From positions 186,001-250,000 of the forward strand of contig NZ_FZNW01000005.1 in NCBI RefSeq assembly GCF_900188115.1: a stretch of 64,000 bases of DNA. Direction: 5' to 3'. Shown here one piece after another: positions 52,404 to 61,249 of this stretch (position 1 is its first letter; every line of letters starts with the position of its first letter). Made by a program: the position numbers and the translations under genes. Source of the stretch: Haloechinothrix alba. Its GTDB lineage: Bacteria > Actinomycetota > Actinomycetes > Mycobacteriales > Pseudonocardiaceae. The notes under the pieces are model-generated. The model searched no databases. It worked only from the letters and a program-made list of their open reading frames with translations, and had not been told where the DNA came from.

Positions 52404-53485
52404 GCCTGCTGGCCTGTGGCGCTGGTCCCCGCCTCATCGCCGTTGAGGACGGCAGGCGCGTGCCCGTGCGCGAGCACCGCCCGCAGCCGCGTCCCTATCG
52501 GGTAGCACGCCGTGTGCGGCTGCAGTGAGCGCAACCTGCGCCCGGAGGCGAGCGTGACCGTGTGCAGCACGAAACCGCCCTGGAACTCGGTGTCGACGAC
52601 TCGGGCCGTGCCGTCGTCGGAGGGAGTAAGGGTGACCTCGTGTGGGCGCACCATCACCTCCAGTTCGCCGGTGGCATCGAGCCCGGCAGGCGCGCTCACC
52701 GGCCCGAGTTCGGTGACCAGCCCGCCGGAAACCAGCTCCGCGGGCAGGAAGTCCGCCTCGCCCATGAACGTCGCGACGAACCGGTTGGCCGGGGCGTGGA
52801 AGACCGACGCGGGGTCGCCGAGCTGCTCGACGCACCCCGCCCGCATGACGGCCACCCGGTCCCCGATCGCGAGAGCCTCGGTCTGGTCGTGGGTGACGAA
52901 GACCGCCGTCGTCCCCGTCTTCCGCAGGATCGCGACGGTGTCGGCGCGAACCTGCGCGCGCAGGTGCCTGTCGAGGTTGGAGAACGGCTCGTCGAGCAGC
53001 ACCAGGTCCGGTTCGGATGCCAGGGCCCTTGCGAGGGCGACCCGCTGCTGCTCACCACCGGAGAGCTCGTGCGGGTACCGCTCACCCATCCCCTGCATGG
53101 CGATCATCTCCAGACCCGCATCGACCCGGTCGCGGCGGCGCTTGCCGGACCAGCCGTTCAGCCCGAAGGCGATGTTGCCCGCGACGGTCAGGTGCGGGAA
53201 CAGCGCGTGGTCCTGGAAGACCATGCCGACATTGCGCCGCTCGGGCGGGCACCACACGCCGTCGCCGGCGATCCGCTCGCCTGCGAGGTGAATCGCGCCC
53301 CCGTCGGGCTGCTCCAGCCCGGCGACCAGGCGTAACAGCGTGGACTTGCCACAGCCCGACGGCCCGACCAGCGCGAGCACCTCGCCGTCGCCGACCTCGA
53401 GGCTCAGCTCGTCGACCGCAGGTACCCTGCCGAACTTCTTGCGTACCTTCTCGATCACGAGCGTCGGGTCGTGGTTCGGGTTCAC
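52400..53485 (-). CDS. fbpC: Iron(III) ABC transporter ATP-binding protein
   Basis: 361 aa. Walker A GPSGCGKST, Q-loop VFQDHALFPHLTV, signature LSGGEQQRVALARALA, Walker B LVLLDEPFSNLD and H-loop VTHDQTEAL. The C-terminal TOBE-like region (about 245-360) is typical of FbpC/AfuC. The GTG overlaps the fbpB stop (GTGA). Last gene of the fbpABC unit, ending against the ars promoter. Confidence 0.92.
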   Translation of the reverse strand: MNPNHDPTLVIEKVRKKFGRVPAVDELSLEVGDGEVLALVGPSGCGKSTLLRLVAGLEQPDGGAIHLAGERIAGDGVWCPPERRNVGMVFQDHALFPHLTVAGNIAFGLNGWSGKRRRDRVDAGLEMIAMQGMGERYPHELSGGEQQRVALARALASEPDLVLLDEPFSNLDRHLRAQVRADTVAILRKTGTTAVFVTHDQTEALAIGDRVAVMRAGCVEQLGDPASVFHAPANRFVATFMGEADFLPAELVSGGLVTELGPVSAPAGLDATGELEVMVRPHEVTLTPSDDGTARVVDTEFQGGFVLHTVTLASGRRLRSLQPHTACYPIGTRLRAVLAHGHAPAVLNGDEAGTSATGQQA

Positions 53486-55152
53486 CGCGCTCCCTCCAAG
53501 CTTTGCGGACGTCGGCCAACGAGTAGCAGGACCGGGATGACGGCGACGGCGACGATCGTCAGCGCGGGCAGCGCGGCGCTTTCCCAGCGACTCTCCGAAG
53601 CCAGCTCGTAGGTCCACACCGAGAGGGTGTCGAAGCCGAACGGGCGCAGCAGCAGCACGATGGGCAGCTCCTTGAGCGCGTCGATGGCGACAAGCACCAT
53701 GGCGGTGGCCATGCCGGTGCGGACCAGCGGGAGGTGTACCCGGCGCATGACCCGCATCGGTGCGGCGCCGAGGCACAGGGCCGATGCCGTCATGGCCGGG
53801 TTCACCTTGGCGAAGCTGGCGTCGACGGTGTGGTAGCCGAGGGCCAGGAACCGCACGATGTAGGCGTAGATGATGCCCACCACCGAGCCGGTGGCGAGAA
53901 GGCCGGTGCCGCCCGGCACGCCGAGCGCCTCGAGGCCGGTGTCCAGGTAGGCGAAGGTGAGCAGCACACCGATGGCCACGACCACCCCGGGGATCGCGTA
54001 CCCGACGGTGGTCAGCTGCGCGGCCGCCGCCGTCAGCCGCCCGCCTGCCGTGCGGGTCCCGTGCGTGACGACCAGCGCGATGGCGACGCAGCTGACCGCG
54101 ACGACCGCCGCGACGGTGATGCTGTTGAGCAGGTACCCGGCGTAGCGCGGGTCGAGCAGACCGGCGGCGCCGGACAGCACGTCCGCCCCGAACCACCACA
54201 GCAGCTGCGCGACGGGCAGCCCGAACGCCGCCGCGAGCACCGCCGCGCAGGTACCGGTCGCGGCCGCGGCACGCACCCCGCTCAACGGGACCGGGCGCAG
54301 GCCGTGCCCGGTGCCACCCTTCTGGTGGTAACGCGCCCTGCCGCGCAGCATCCGCTCCCCCGCGATCACGAGCAGCGCGAACACGAGCACGAGGCTGGCC
54401 AGCTCGGTCGCGGCCTCCCTGTCGAACTGTCCCTTCCACACCTGGTAGATGCCCACGGACACGGTCTGGACGTTGAAGTAGGACACGGTCGCGAAGTCCG
54501 TCAGCGTCTCCATCAGCACCAGCGCGAGCCCGGCGGCCAGCGAGGGGCGTGCCAATGGGAGGGCGACCCGCACGCCTGCGCGGACGCGGCCCGCCCCCAG
54601 GGTCCGGGCCGCCTCGAACGTCGCCGGCGCCTGCTCGCGTATCGCCGAGCGTCCGAGCAGGTACACGTAGGGATACAGGCTCAACGAGAGTACGACAGCG
54701 GCTCCGGGGATCGAACGCACGTCGGGGAACCACACCTCGGGTCCCATCAGCGCGCGCAGGCCCGACTGGACCGGCCCCGGTGCGTCCAGCAGGGCAAGGA
54801 AGACGAACCCCAGCACGTAGGCGGGCATGGCCAGCGGCAGCACCAGCAGCCACCCGAAGGCGGCGCTGCCGGGGAACCGGTAGACACTCACCAGCCAGGC
54901 CAGCCCGGCCCCGAGTACCAGCGTGCCCGCGGCAACGGCAACCATCAGCGCCAGCGTGGAGCCGAGCATCCCCGGTAGCGGCCCGGCCCACAGCTGCGCC
55001 CACACCTCGAGGGTCGGGGTGAGAGCGCTCACGGCGACCAGGGCGACCGGAATGATCGCGAGCACGGCGACCGAGACCACCGCAACGAACCACCCGTGCC
55101 TGCTGCCGCGTCGCAGCCGCACCGGTGCGATGGCGGGTGCCCGGACACTCAC
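53482..55152 (-). CDS. fbpB: Iron(III) ABC transporter permease (double-length)
   Basis: 556 aa with about twelve membrane spans in two homologous halves, each with an ABC-coupling EAA loop: ATFEAARTLGAGRVRAGVRV in the first and ASALCLGAAPMRVMRRVHL in the second. This is the FbpB/SfuB layout, in which a single protein forms the channel. The GTG start overlaps the fbpA stop (GTGA). Works with FbpA and FbpC to import ferric iron. Confidence 0.92.
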   Translation of the reverse strand: MSVRAPAIAPVRLRRGSRHGWFVAVVSVAVLAIIPVALVAVSALTPTLEVWAQLWAGPLPGMLGSTLALMVAVAAGTLVLGAGLAWLVSVYRFPGSAAFGWLLVLPLAMPAYVLGFVFLALLDAPGPVQSGLRALMGPEVWFPDVRSIPGAAVVLSLSLYPYVYLLGRSAIREQAPATFEAARTLGAGRVRAGVRVALPLARPSLAAGLALVLMETLTDFATVSYFNVQTVSVGIYQVWKGQFDREAATELASLVLVFALLVIAGERMLRGRARYHQKGGTGHGLRPVPLSGVRAAAATGTCAAVLAAAFGLPVAQLLWWFGADVLSGAAGLLDPRYAGYLLNSITVAAVVAVSCVAIALVVTHGTRTAGGRLTAAAAQLTTVGYAIPGVVVAIGVLLTFAYLDTGLEALGVPGGTGLLATGSVVGIIYAYIVRFLALGYHTVDASFAKVNPAMTASALCLGAAPMRVMRRVHLPLVRTGMATAMVLVAIDALKELPIVLLLRPFGFDTLSVWTYELASESRWESAALPALTIVAVAVIPVLLLVGRRPQSLEGAR

Positions 55153-56210
55153 TCGTAACCGACCTCGTTCATCAGCCGCACGGCGCGGGAGTTGAGGCTG
55201 CCGTACGCCTCCGCCTCGATCGGCTCGTAGTCGAACTCGCCGAACTCCGCGATGATCGGCTCGGGATCGACCTCGGGGTTCACCGGGTACTCGTGGTTGC
55301 CGTCCACGAAGCTGTTCTGGCCGGTGGTGGCCAGCCACTCGATGAGCTCGCGGCCCAGCTCGGGATGGTCGGCCTCGGCGAGCACGCCCGCGCCGGAGAT
55401 GTTCACGTGCGTGCCACGGCCGTCCTGGTTCGCCCAGAACGGCCGGACGGACAGGTCCCCGTCGTCGGCGAGCAGCCGGGCGAGGTAGTAGTGGTTGGTG
55501 ATGGCGACGTCACAGGTCCCCGCGTCCACGTTCTCCAGGATCCGCACGTCGTTGTTGATGATCTCGACGTCGTTGTCGACCCAGCCGCCGACGATCTCGC
55601 GGGCGCGCCGCTCGCCGTGGTTGTCGATCAGGCTCGCCACCAGCGACTGGGTGTAGGAGTTCGTGGAGTTGCGCATGCACAGCCGCCCCTTCCACGCGGA
55701 CTCGGCCAGCTGCGCGTAGGTGTCCTCGGCGGAGAACTCGCCGGGGTCGACCTCGTCCGGGTTGTACATCACCGTGCGCGCCCGCATGGACAGCCCGTAC
55801 CAGTGCCCTTCCGGGTCGCGCAGGCCCTCCGGCACCCCCTCCTCGAGCCGCGCCGAGTCCAGCGGGGTGAGCAGCCCGTCCTGCTCAGCCTTCCAGAGGT
55901 TGCCAGCGTCCACGGTCATGTAGACGTCGGCCTGGGTGTCCTCGCCCTCGGCCGCGATCCGCTCGCGCAGCTCGGCATCGCTTCCGGAGAGGAACTCGAC
56001 CGAGATGCCGGTCTCCTCGGAGAAGTCCTCGAATGCCTGCTCGAGGTCGTAGTGCCTGCCCGTGTAGACGCGTACGGTGTCCGACTCGCCTGCGGTGACG
56101 GCACCGCAACCGGACAGCGGCACCACGAACGCGGCGATCGAGACGAGAACGGTCAGGCGGTTCGCCGCCCTCCCCCTGTGCGATCTACCGACACCTGACA
56201 AGCCGAACAC
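55149..56210 (-). CDS. fbpA: Iron(III)-binding lipoprotein FbpA
   Basis: 353 aa. Lipobox PLSGC after a 35-residue signal, then the ferric-binding-protein fold: VRVYTGRHYDLEQAFEDF, the SGSDAELRERI segment and NHYYLARLL with the paired tyrosines that bind iron. GTG start at 56210 with GGAGG eight bases upstream. First gene of fbpABC; two iron boxes lie between it and the divergent P19-like lipoprotein gene. Confidence 0.93.
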   Translation of the reverse strand: MFGLSGVGRSHRGRAANRLTVLVSIAAFVVPLSGCGAVTAGESDTVRVYTGRHYDLEQAFEDFSEETGISVEFLSGSDAELRERIAAEGEDTQADVYMTVDAGNLWKAEQDGLLTPLDSARLEEGVPEGLRDPEGHWYGLSMRARTVMYNPDEVDPGEFSAEDTYAQLAESAWKGRLCMRNSTNSYTQSLVASLIDNHGERRAREIVGGWVDNDVEIINNDVRILENVDAGTCDVAITNHYYLARLLADDGDLSVRPFWANQDGRGTHVNISGAGVLAEADHPELGRELIEWLATTGQNSFVDGNHEYPVNPEVDPEPIIAEFGEFDYEPIEAEAYGSLNSRAVRLMNEVGYE

Positions 56211-56286
56211 GTCACATTCCTCCGTACTTCGGGATCGAGACCCCGTTCCCGGCTCGCACCGATGACGGCGCTTGTCGGCCTGGAGG

Positions 56287-56305
56287 GCAGGGTTGGCTTA
56301 CCTAA
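56287..56305. promoter_or_regulatory. DtxR/IdeR-type iron box 1 (fbpA side)
   Basis: Minus strand TTAGGTAAGCCAACCCTGC. The left half matches the consensus TWAGGTWAGSCTWACCTWA fully; the right half is weaker (14 to 15 of 19). It lies about 80 bp upstream of fbpA. Iron repression of the importer is inferred. Confidence 0.6.
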
Positions 56306-56363
56306 CCAATCCAGGACAACGATGCTAGGGCGCCGGTGGGTTGTCAAGCTCTTCCGCTGTGGA

Positions 56364-56380
56364 TAACTTAGGCTAAGTTA
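56364..56380. promoter_or_regulatory. Perfect palindrome, iron box 2
   Basis: TAACTTAG-G-CTAAGTTA, eight perfect pairs around one base, with the TTAGGCTAA core of the IdeR box. It is 84 bp before the P19-like lipoprotein gene and in the region shared with fbpA. Confidence 0.65.
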
Positions 56381-56463
56381 ACACCCGGATGATCGCGTGA
56401 TTCGCCGATGTGACCGGCGTCTCGACCGGGTTTCAGGACGTGCGCACACAGAGAAGGAAGCCG

Positions 56464-57165
56464 ATGAACACCGGAACAGCCTCGTACCGCCGACTCGTAC
56501 CGTGCCTCGCCGCGTTCGGCGTCCTCCTCGCCGGGTGCGCCGACGACGGCGCTGAGGTCCGCGAGCTCGAAGGGAGTGACGGCTCGGAGTCGGGCAGCCA
56601 CTCGGGGTCGGGCAGCCACTCGGGATCCGGCAGTGGCTCCGGGTCCGGCAGCGGGTCGGCCTCCGCCAGCGGGTCCGAGCCGGGAGGCGTGCCCGAGGGC
56701 GTTGCCAGGCAGTACGCCCACCTGGCCGAGGAGATCGCCGATGAGGGCGGCCAGACCGAGTCCGGCCCGTGGCGTATCGGCTACATCGTCGAGCCCGCCG
56801 AGGGCTGGCACGCCTCCGAGGGCGACGACGTGCGGTACCGCGAGCCCGCGGGTGACGAGACCCATCACATCGAGGTCGTCCCGTTCGAGGCCGATTCCGG
56901 CCGGGTGGTCCCGGAGGTGCCCATCCATGTGGAGATCCTCGACGGGGACGGCCGGGTGGTCGACGCGAACGACCTGGAGTTCTTCTACGGCGAGGCCTTC
57001 CACTACGGGAACAACTTCGCGGTGCCCGAACAAGGCGAGTACACGCTGCGCGTCACGCTCGAGCCGCCACGGTTCCTCCGCCACGGCGAGCAGGACGGGG
57101 ACCCGGCGCTGACCGAGGGCGCGGAGGTCGAGTTCACCGAGGTGCAGCTCGAGTCATCCGGTTGA
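56464..57165 (+). CDS. P19/Tp34-family iron-binding lipoprotein
   Basis: 233 aa. Lipobox LLAGC, then a low-complexity linker rich in Gly and Ser with His (residues about 38-75), then the domain: THHIEVVPFEAD, VPEVPIHVEILD, AFHYGNNFAVPEQGEYTL and LEPPRFLRHG. These match the conserved pieces of P19/Tp34 periplasmic iron proteins, which bind metal through His, Met and Glu. Predicted to bind ferrous or ferric iron outside the membrane. AAGGAAG precedes the ATG. It diverges from fbpABC across two iron boxes, and the flavoprotein gene follows after 25 bp. Confidence 0.75.
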   Translation: MNTGTASYRRLVPCLAAFGVLLAGCADDGAEVRELEGSDGSESGSHSGSGSHSGSGSGSGSGSGSASASGSEPGGVPEGVARQYAHLAEEIADEGGQTESGPWRIGYIVEPAEGWHASEGDDVRYREPAGDETHHIEVVPFEADSGRVVPEVPIHVEILDGDGRVVDANDLEFFYGEAFHYGNNFAVPEQGEYTLRVTLEPPRFLRHGEQDGDPALTEGAEVEFTEVQLESSG

Positions 57166-57189
57166 GGCGCCCGGCTTGAGGCGCCCGGC
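57162..57189 (+). repeat. Tandem 14-bp duplication at a gene junction
   Basis: TTGAGGCGCCCGGC occurs twice back to back (57162-57175 and 57176-57189). The first copy holds the TGA stop of the lipoprotein gene; the second ends one base before the flavoprotein ATG and supplies GAGG nine bases upstream. Confidence 0.8.
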
Positions 57190-57190
57190 C

Positions 57191-58600
57191 ATGAACGTGG
57201 ATCTCGCCGTCCTCGGGGCAGGACCTGCCGGCCTGGCGGCCGCGTGGCGGGCAGCCAGTCAGGGCCACTCCGTGGCCGTCCTGGAACGTGCGGACGCCGT
57301 GGGAGGCATGGCCGCCAGCTTCACCGTGGACGGCGTGCGCGTCGACCACGGCAGCCACCGGCTCCACCCGAGCATCGACAGGCGGATCCTGGGTGATCTG
57401 CACGAACTGCTCGGTGACGACCTGCAGCGACGCCAGCGCAACGGCCGGTTGCGGGTCGCCGGCCGCTGGGTGGGCTTCCCGCTGCGACCGGCCGAGCTGG
57501 CACGGTCACTGCCGCCGGGCATGATCGCGAAGGTGGCGCGCGACGCGGCTGGTGCGCCGCTGCGACGGGACGGCAACCCGAGCCACTATGCCGCCGCGCT
57601 GCGGGCGGGACTCGGCCCGACACTCTACGAGGCCCTGTACGGCCCGTACGCCGTCAAACTGTGGGGCCTGCCCGGCGAGCAGATCGACCCAGAACAGGCG
57701 CGGCGCCGGGTGACGGCCGACACTCCCGTCAAGATCGCCAAGCGCATGCTGCGCGTGCGGCGCGGTACCGGGCAGGGGCGGGTGTTCTACTACCCGCGCC
57801 GGGGCTTCGGGCAGATCGTCGAGGCGCTCGCCGACGCGGCCGTGGCAGCCGGGGCGAGCCTGCGGTGCGACACCGAGGTGACCGGCATCGACACCGGCGA
57901 CGACCGGGTCGAGCTGACCACGGCGGGCGGGGAACGCGTGAGCGCCGGGCAGCTGTTCAGCACGATCCCGCTGCCGATCCTCGGCCGGATCACCACTCCG
58001 GCGCCGGACGAGGCGGCGCTGGAGTCGACCGCACGCCTGGAGTTCCGCTCCATGGTGCTGGTCTACCTCACCCACGGCGGTGCCCGGCCGTGGACCCGGT
58101 TCGACGCGCACTACCTGCCGCAGCCGGGGACGCCAATCACCCGCATCTCCGAGCCCGCCAACTACCGGGACAGCTCGCGGGACCCGCACGACAGGACGGT
58201 GCTGTGCGCCGAGATCCCCTGCGACGCAGGGGACTCGTTGTGGAGCTCCTCCGACGAGGAGCTGGCGGAGCTGGTGAGTGAGGCGGTCACCGGCTGCGAT
58301 CTCCCTCCACTGCGGACCGCGGGGGTGCACGTGCGGCGGCTCCGCCATGTCTACCCGATCTACCGCACGGGATACCGGGACCACCTGGCCGGTGTGGACG
58401 CGTGGGCGGACACCCTGCCACGGGTGACGACCTTCGGCAGGCTCGGGCTGTTCGCACACGACAACACCCACCACGCGCTGGCCATGGCTTACGACGCGGT
58501 GGCGGCACTGCGCGGGCACGCGGCGCGCGGCGACTCGTTCGACACGGAGTCGTGGCACGCCGCCCGCAGGCGGTTCGCGAACCACGTGGTCGAGGATTAG
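57191..58600 (+). CDS. UDP-galactopyranose-mutase-like FAD-dependent oxidoreductase
   Basis: 469 aa. N-terminal FAD motif LAVLGAGPAGLAAAWRAASQG and GGMAASFTVDGVRVDHGSHRL. The middle has GFPLRPAELARSLP and ALYGPYAVKLWGLPGEQIDP, which resemble the sugar-nucleotide mutase and protoporphyrinogen-oxidase-like branch rather than true amine oxidases. The closing GLFAHDNTHHALAMAYDAVAAL is the flavin-contacting end. Substrate unknown; sugar-nucleotide modification for surface glycans is likely given the genes that follow. ATG at 57191 after the duplicated GAGG. Its stop overlaps the convergent flippase gene by 4 bp. Confidence 0.82.
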   Translation: MNVDLAVLGAGPAGLAAAWRAASQGHSVAVLERADAVGGMAASFTVDGVRVDHGSHRLHPSIDRRILGDLHELLGDDLQRRQRNGRLRVAGRWVGFPLRPAELARSLPPGMIAKVARDAAGAPLRRDGNPSHYAAALRAGLGPTLYEALYGPYAVKLWGLPGEQIDPEQARRRVTADTPVKIAKRMLRVRRGTGQGRVFYYPRRGFGQIVEALADAAVAAGASLRCDTEVTGIDTGDDRVELTTAGGERVSAGQLFSTIPLPILGRITTPAPDEAALESTARLEFRSMVLVYLTHGGARPWTRFDAHYLPQPGTPITRISEPANYRDSSRDPHDRTVLCAEIPCDAGDSLWSSSDEELAELVSEAVTGCDLPPLRTAGVHVRRLRHVYPIYRTGYRDHLAGVDAWADTLPRVTTFGRLGLFAHDNTHHALAMAYDAVAALRGHAARGDSFDTESWHAARRRFANHVVED

Positions 58601-60252
58601 CGCGCGGCCGAGCCCTGCGCACGCAGCAGCCCGCCGCGCGGCCGGTCGGCATTGAGCTCCCGGTGCACGGCGGGGACGACCCGGCGCAGGTAGCGACCGA
58701 GCTTGACGAACGAGGTCCCTGTGTCGCGGAAGGTGTACCGGATCGGCACCTCGGCGTAGGCGAAGCCCTTGGCGAGCAGGTCGAGGGTGAGGACCTGCGC
58801 GTAGTTGTAGTCGTGCACGATCTCGGCGGCCGCCGCTGCCTCCGGGGAGAACGCCCGGTAGCCGCTCTGCCCGTCCGTGAGGTCCCGCCTGCGGGTCAGC
58901 CACCGCACCCACACGGTGAGAACGCGGTTGCCGGCCCTGCGGTGCGGCAGCATGCGCCGGATCTCGCCCGCGAACCGCGAGCCGACGACGTAGTCGGCCG
59001 TACCGGCGAGTACCGGGCCAGCGACGCTGTCGATGTCCTCGGGAAAGTACTCCCCGTCCGCGTCCAGGTAGACCACGGCAGCCGGGCGGTGCGCCACGGC
59101 ATCGGCCAGCCCGGTCCGTACCGCGGCACCGAGCCCGCGGTTGACCCCGTGCGCGACGACGGTGGCGCCCGCCTCCGCCGCCCGGGCCGCCGAGTCGTCC
59201 GCCGAGCCGTCGTCGACGGCGACGACGGCCAGGGGCCTGCCCGCGACCCGCTCCGGCAGCCGGGCCAGCACACGGCCGATGCTGGCCGCCTCGTTGTGCA
59301 CCGGGAGGAACGCCACCACGGGCGCGTCGTCGGCGACCGGCTCCCTGGCAGGCCGGGCAGGCAGGCGACGCGGCAACCGCAGCCATCCCCAGTACGACGG
59401 CGCGGGAGCGAACAGCGCCACCGCCCCCACTGCCAGCGCGTAGACCGTCTTGACCACGTGTGTCACCAGCGCGGTCCCGAACGCCGCGCCTGCCGGTACA
59501 CCGATGGCGCCGAGCACGGCGGTGGCCGCGGCTTCGTAGGAGCCGAACCCTCCCGGCGTGACCGCGACGGTCTGGACCACGATCGTCACCGAGGTCACCG
59601 CCAGCGCCTCGGACGCCGAGAGGGGGAACCCGGCGATCCTGGCGACCTCCCAGATCACGACCGACTCCAGCCCCCAGGCCGCCACGACGGCCAGCACGAC
59701 CCACGGCGAGGGCAACCGCAACGCCGCCCCGCGCCGGACCAACCGCCACGACCACGCCACGCCACCACCGGCGACGCACAACCCCGCGGCGGCGAGCAGC
59801 CAACCCCAGCCCCCGATGAGTCGCGGGACCAGCGCGGGCGCCGCCAGCAGGGCCAGCACGACGACAGCGGCCAGGTCCCCGGCGCGCAGCGTCACGGCCG
59901 AGGCCAGCACGGGCCCGCGGGACAGCTCGGTGCGGCGCAGCACGCTCGTCACCCGCAGCACCTCACCGAGCCGCAGCGGCAGGACGTGGTTGCCGAGCAG
60001 GCTGACGTGCAACGCAGCCCAGGACTGCCCGAACCGCAAGCCCGGCAGTACCGCGCACCACGCCCACGAGCGCAGGGCGAAGGCGAGCGCGTAGCACCCG
60101 ATCGCCAGGGCCGGGCCTGCCGGGTCGGCCAGCATCGCGCGCACCAACTCGGCCACCTCCCCGACCGGGTCGGCGTCGCCGAGGCCGCGCACCAGATAGC
60201 CGACGGCTAGCGCGAGCACCAGGAGGCCGACCGCCAAGCGTGCCCATCGCAC
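58597..60252 (-). CDS. Flippase-like membrane domain fused to a GT2 glycosyltransferase
   Basis: 551 aa. Residues 1-300 hold about seven to eight membrane spans of the lysylphosphatidylglycerol synthase TM/flippase type (LLGNHVLPLRLGEVLRV, VTPGGFGSYEAAATAVLG). Residues about 320-550 form a GT2 glycosyltransferase of the dolichol-phosphate-mannose-synthase type: FLPVHNEAASIGRVL, AVDDGSADDSAARA, YLDADGEYFPED (DxD) and GSRFAGE. It may make a polyprenyl-linked sugar and move it across the membrane. It converges with the flavoprotein gene and diverges from the epimerase gene across an iron box. Confidence 0.87.
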   Translation of the reverse strand: MRWARLAVGLLVLALAVGYLVRGLGDADPVGEVAELVRAMLADPAGPALAIGCYALAFALRSWAWCAVLPGLRFGQSWAALHVSLLGNHVLPLRLGEVLRVTSVLRRTELSRGPVLASAVTLRAGDLAAVVVLALLAAPALVPRLIGGWGWLLAAAGLCVAGGGVAWSWRLVRRGAALRLPSPWVVLAVVAAWGLESVVIWEVARIAGFPLSASEALAVTSVTIVVQTVAVTPGGFGSYEAAATAVLGAIGVPAGAAFGTALVTHVVKTVYALAVGAVALFAPAPSYWGWLRLPRRLPARPAREPVADDAPVVAFLPVHNEAASIGRVLARLPERVAGRPLAVVAVDDGSADDSAARAAEAGATVVAHGVNRGLGAAVRTGLADAVAHRPAAVVYLDADGEYFPEDIDSVAGPVLAGTADYVVGSRFAGEIRRMLPHRRAGNRVLTVWVRWLTRRRDLTDGQSGYRAFSPEAAAAAEIVHDYNYAQVLTLDLLAKGFAYAEVPIRYTFRDTGTSFVKLGRYLRRVVPAVHRELNADRPRGGLLRAQGSAAR

Positions 60253-60291
60253 GAGTGATCGCCCTCACTTCCCCGCGGCTCGACCGGAATG

Positions 60292-60310
60292 TAGCGTAAG
60301 GCTAACCTTA
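60292..60310. promoter_or_regulatory. Near-consensus iron box 3 (glycan genes)
   Basis: TAGCGTAAGGCTAACCTTA matches 17 of 19 positions of the IdeR/DtxR consensus TWAGGTWAGSCTWACCTWA. It lies 40 bp from the flippase-GT start and 32 bp from the epimerase start, so it can control both directions. Confidence 0.75.
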
Positions 60311-60341
60311 GTAGCCCGTTGCCGACGAGAGGAGAGCAGGC

Positions 60342-61247
60342 GTGCGCGTGGTCGTCACCGGTGCAGCCGGGTTCCTCGGGCGGGCACTGGTCCGCCGTCT
60401 CGCCGGCCACGGCACCGTCGTCGGGATCGACCGCGCGGCGCAGGCACCCCAGCCAGGCCTGGTACCGGTCACGGCCGACCTGCTGGACGGCGACCCCCTT
60501 GTCCACGAGGCGCTCGCCGATGCGGACGTGGTGTTCCACCTCGCGGGCAGCACGGATGTGCGCGATCAGCGGCCCGGTGTGGCCGAACGCCGCTATCGCG
60601 ACAACGTGCTCGCGACCGAGGCGGTCCTGCACGCGGTGCCGATGCACACCCGCCTGCTGGTCACCTCGTCGTCCTCGGTCTACGGCGGCAGCCGACCGGG
60701 GCGGCCGAGCAGTGAGGGCGACACGCCCCGCCCGCGCGGCAGCTACGCCGGCAGCAAGCTCGCCGTCGAGCGGCGCTGCGCCCTGCGGCATGCCGCGGGA
60801 GGGGACGTCCTGGTTGTGCGCCCGTTCACGGTGGCAGGCGAGGGGCAACGTCCCGGCATGGGCCTGGCACGGTGGATCGAGTCGGCCCGCGCAGGGCGGC
60901 CGCTGCGGCTGCTCGGCTCCCCCGAGCGGACCCGGGACCTCACCGATGTCATGCAGGTGGTCCGCGCGCTGGCCGAGCTCGGGCGGGTGGAGTCGACCGG
61001 CACGGTGAACCTGGGTACCGGTGCCTGCCACTCGCTGGCCGAGATGGCGAGGACCGTGGGCCGGGTGCTCGGCGTCGACGTCGTCACCGATGTGGTGCCC
61101 GCCCCTCAGGTCGACGTCGCGCACACGCTGGCCGACACGCGCCGCCTGCGCGAGCTACTCGGCTGGGTGCCGCGCACCGACCTCGCGGAGCTCATCGCAC
61201 GGCAGGCCGCGGCGAGCACCGATCCCGTTCTCGCCCCGGCCGGGTAG
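60342..61247 (+). CDS. NAD-dependent epimerase/dehydratase (sugar-nucleotide type)
   Basis: 301 aa, extended SDR. GVVTGAAGFLG-type N-terminus (VVVTGAAGFLGRALVRRL), catalytic SSSSVYGG (Ser), Tyr-Lys pair in SYAGSKLAVERR (YxxxK), and VVRPFTVAGEGQRPG. Likely epimerises or dehydrates an NDP-sugar. GTG start at 60342 after GAGGAGAG. Co-transcribed with the membrane protein gene that begins two bases after its stop. An iron box lies upstream. Confidence 0.87.
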   Translation: MRVVVTGAAGFLGRALVRRLAGHGTVVGIDRAAQAPQPGLVPVTADLLDGDPLVHEALADADVVFHLAGSTDVRDQRPGVAERRYRDNVLATEAVLHAVPMHTRLLVTSSSSVYGGSRPGRPSSEGDTPRPRGSYAGSKLAVERRCALRHAAGGDVLVVRPFTVAGEGQRPGMGLARWIESARAGRPLRLLGSPERTRDLTDVMQVVRALAELGRVESTGTVNLGTGACHSLAEMARTVGRVLGVDVVTDVVPAPQVDVAHTLADTRRLRELLGWVPRTDLAELIARQAAASTDPVLAPAG

Positions 61248-61249
61248 CC

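Noticed and set aside
52400-55093. An 897-codon minus frame spanning fbpC and most of fbpB
   Set aside because: Only the fbpC part matches a protein; the upstream part is the wrong frame of the fbpB permease, whose own frame is complete.
56580-56690. Repetitive GGC/TCG-rich tract that could look like a microsatellite or CRISPR-like repeat
   Set aside because: It is in frame and codes for the Ser-Gly linker of the P19-like lipoprotein; units are irregular.
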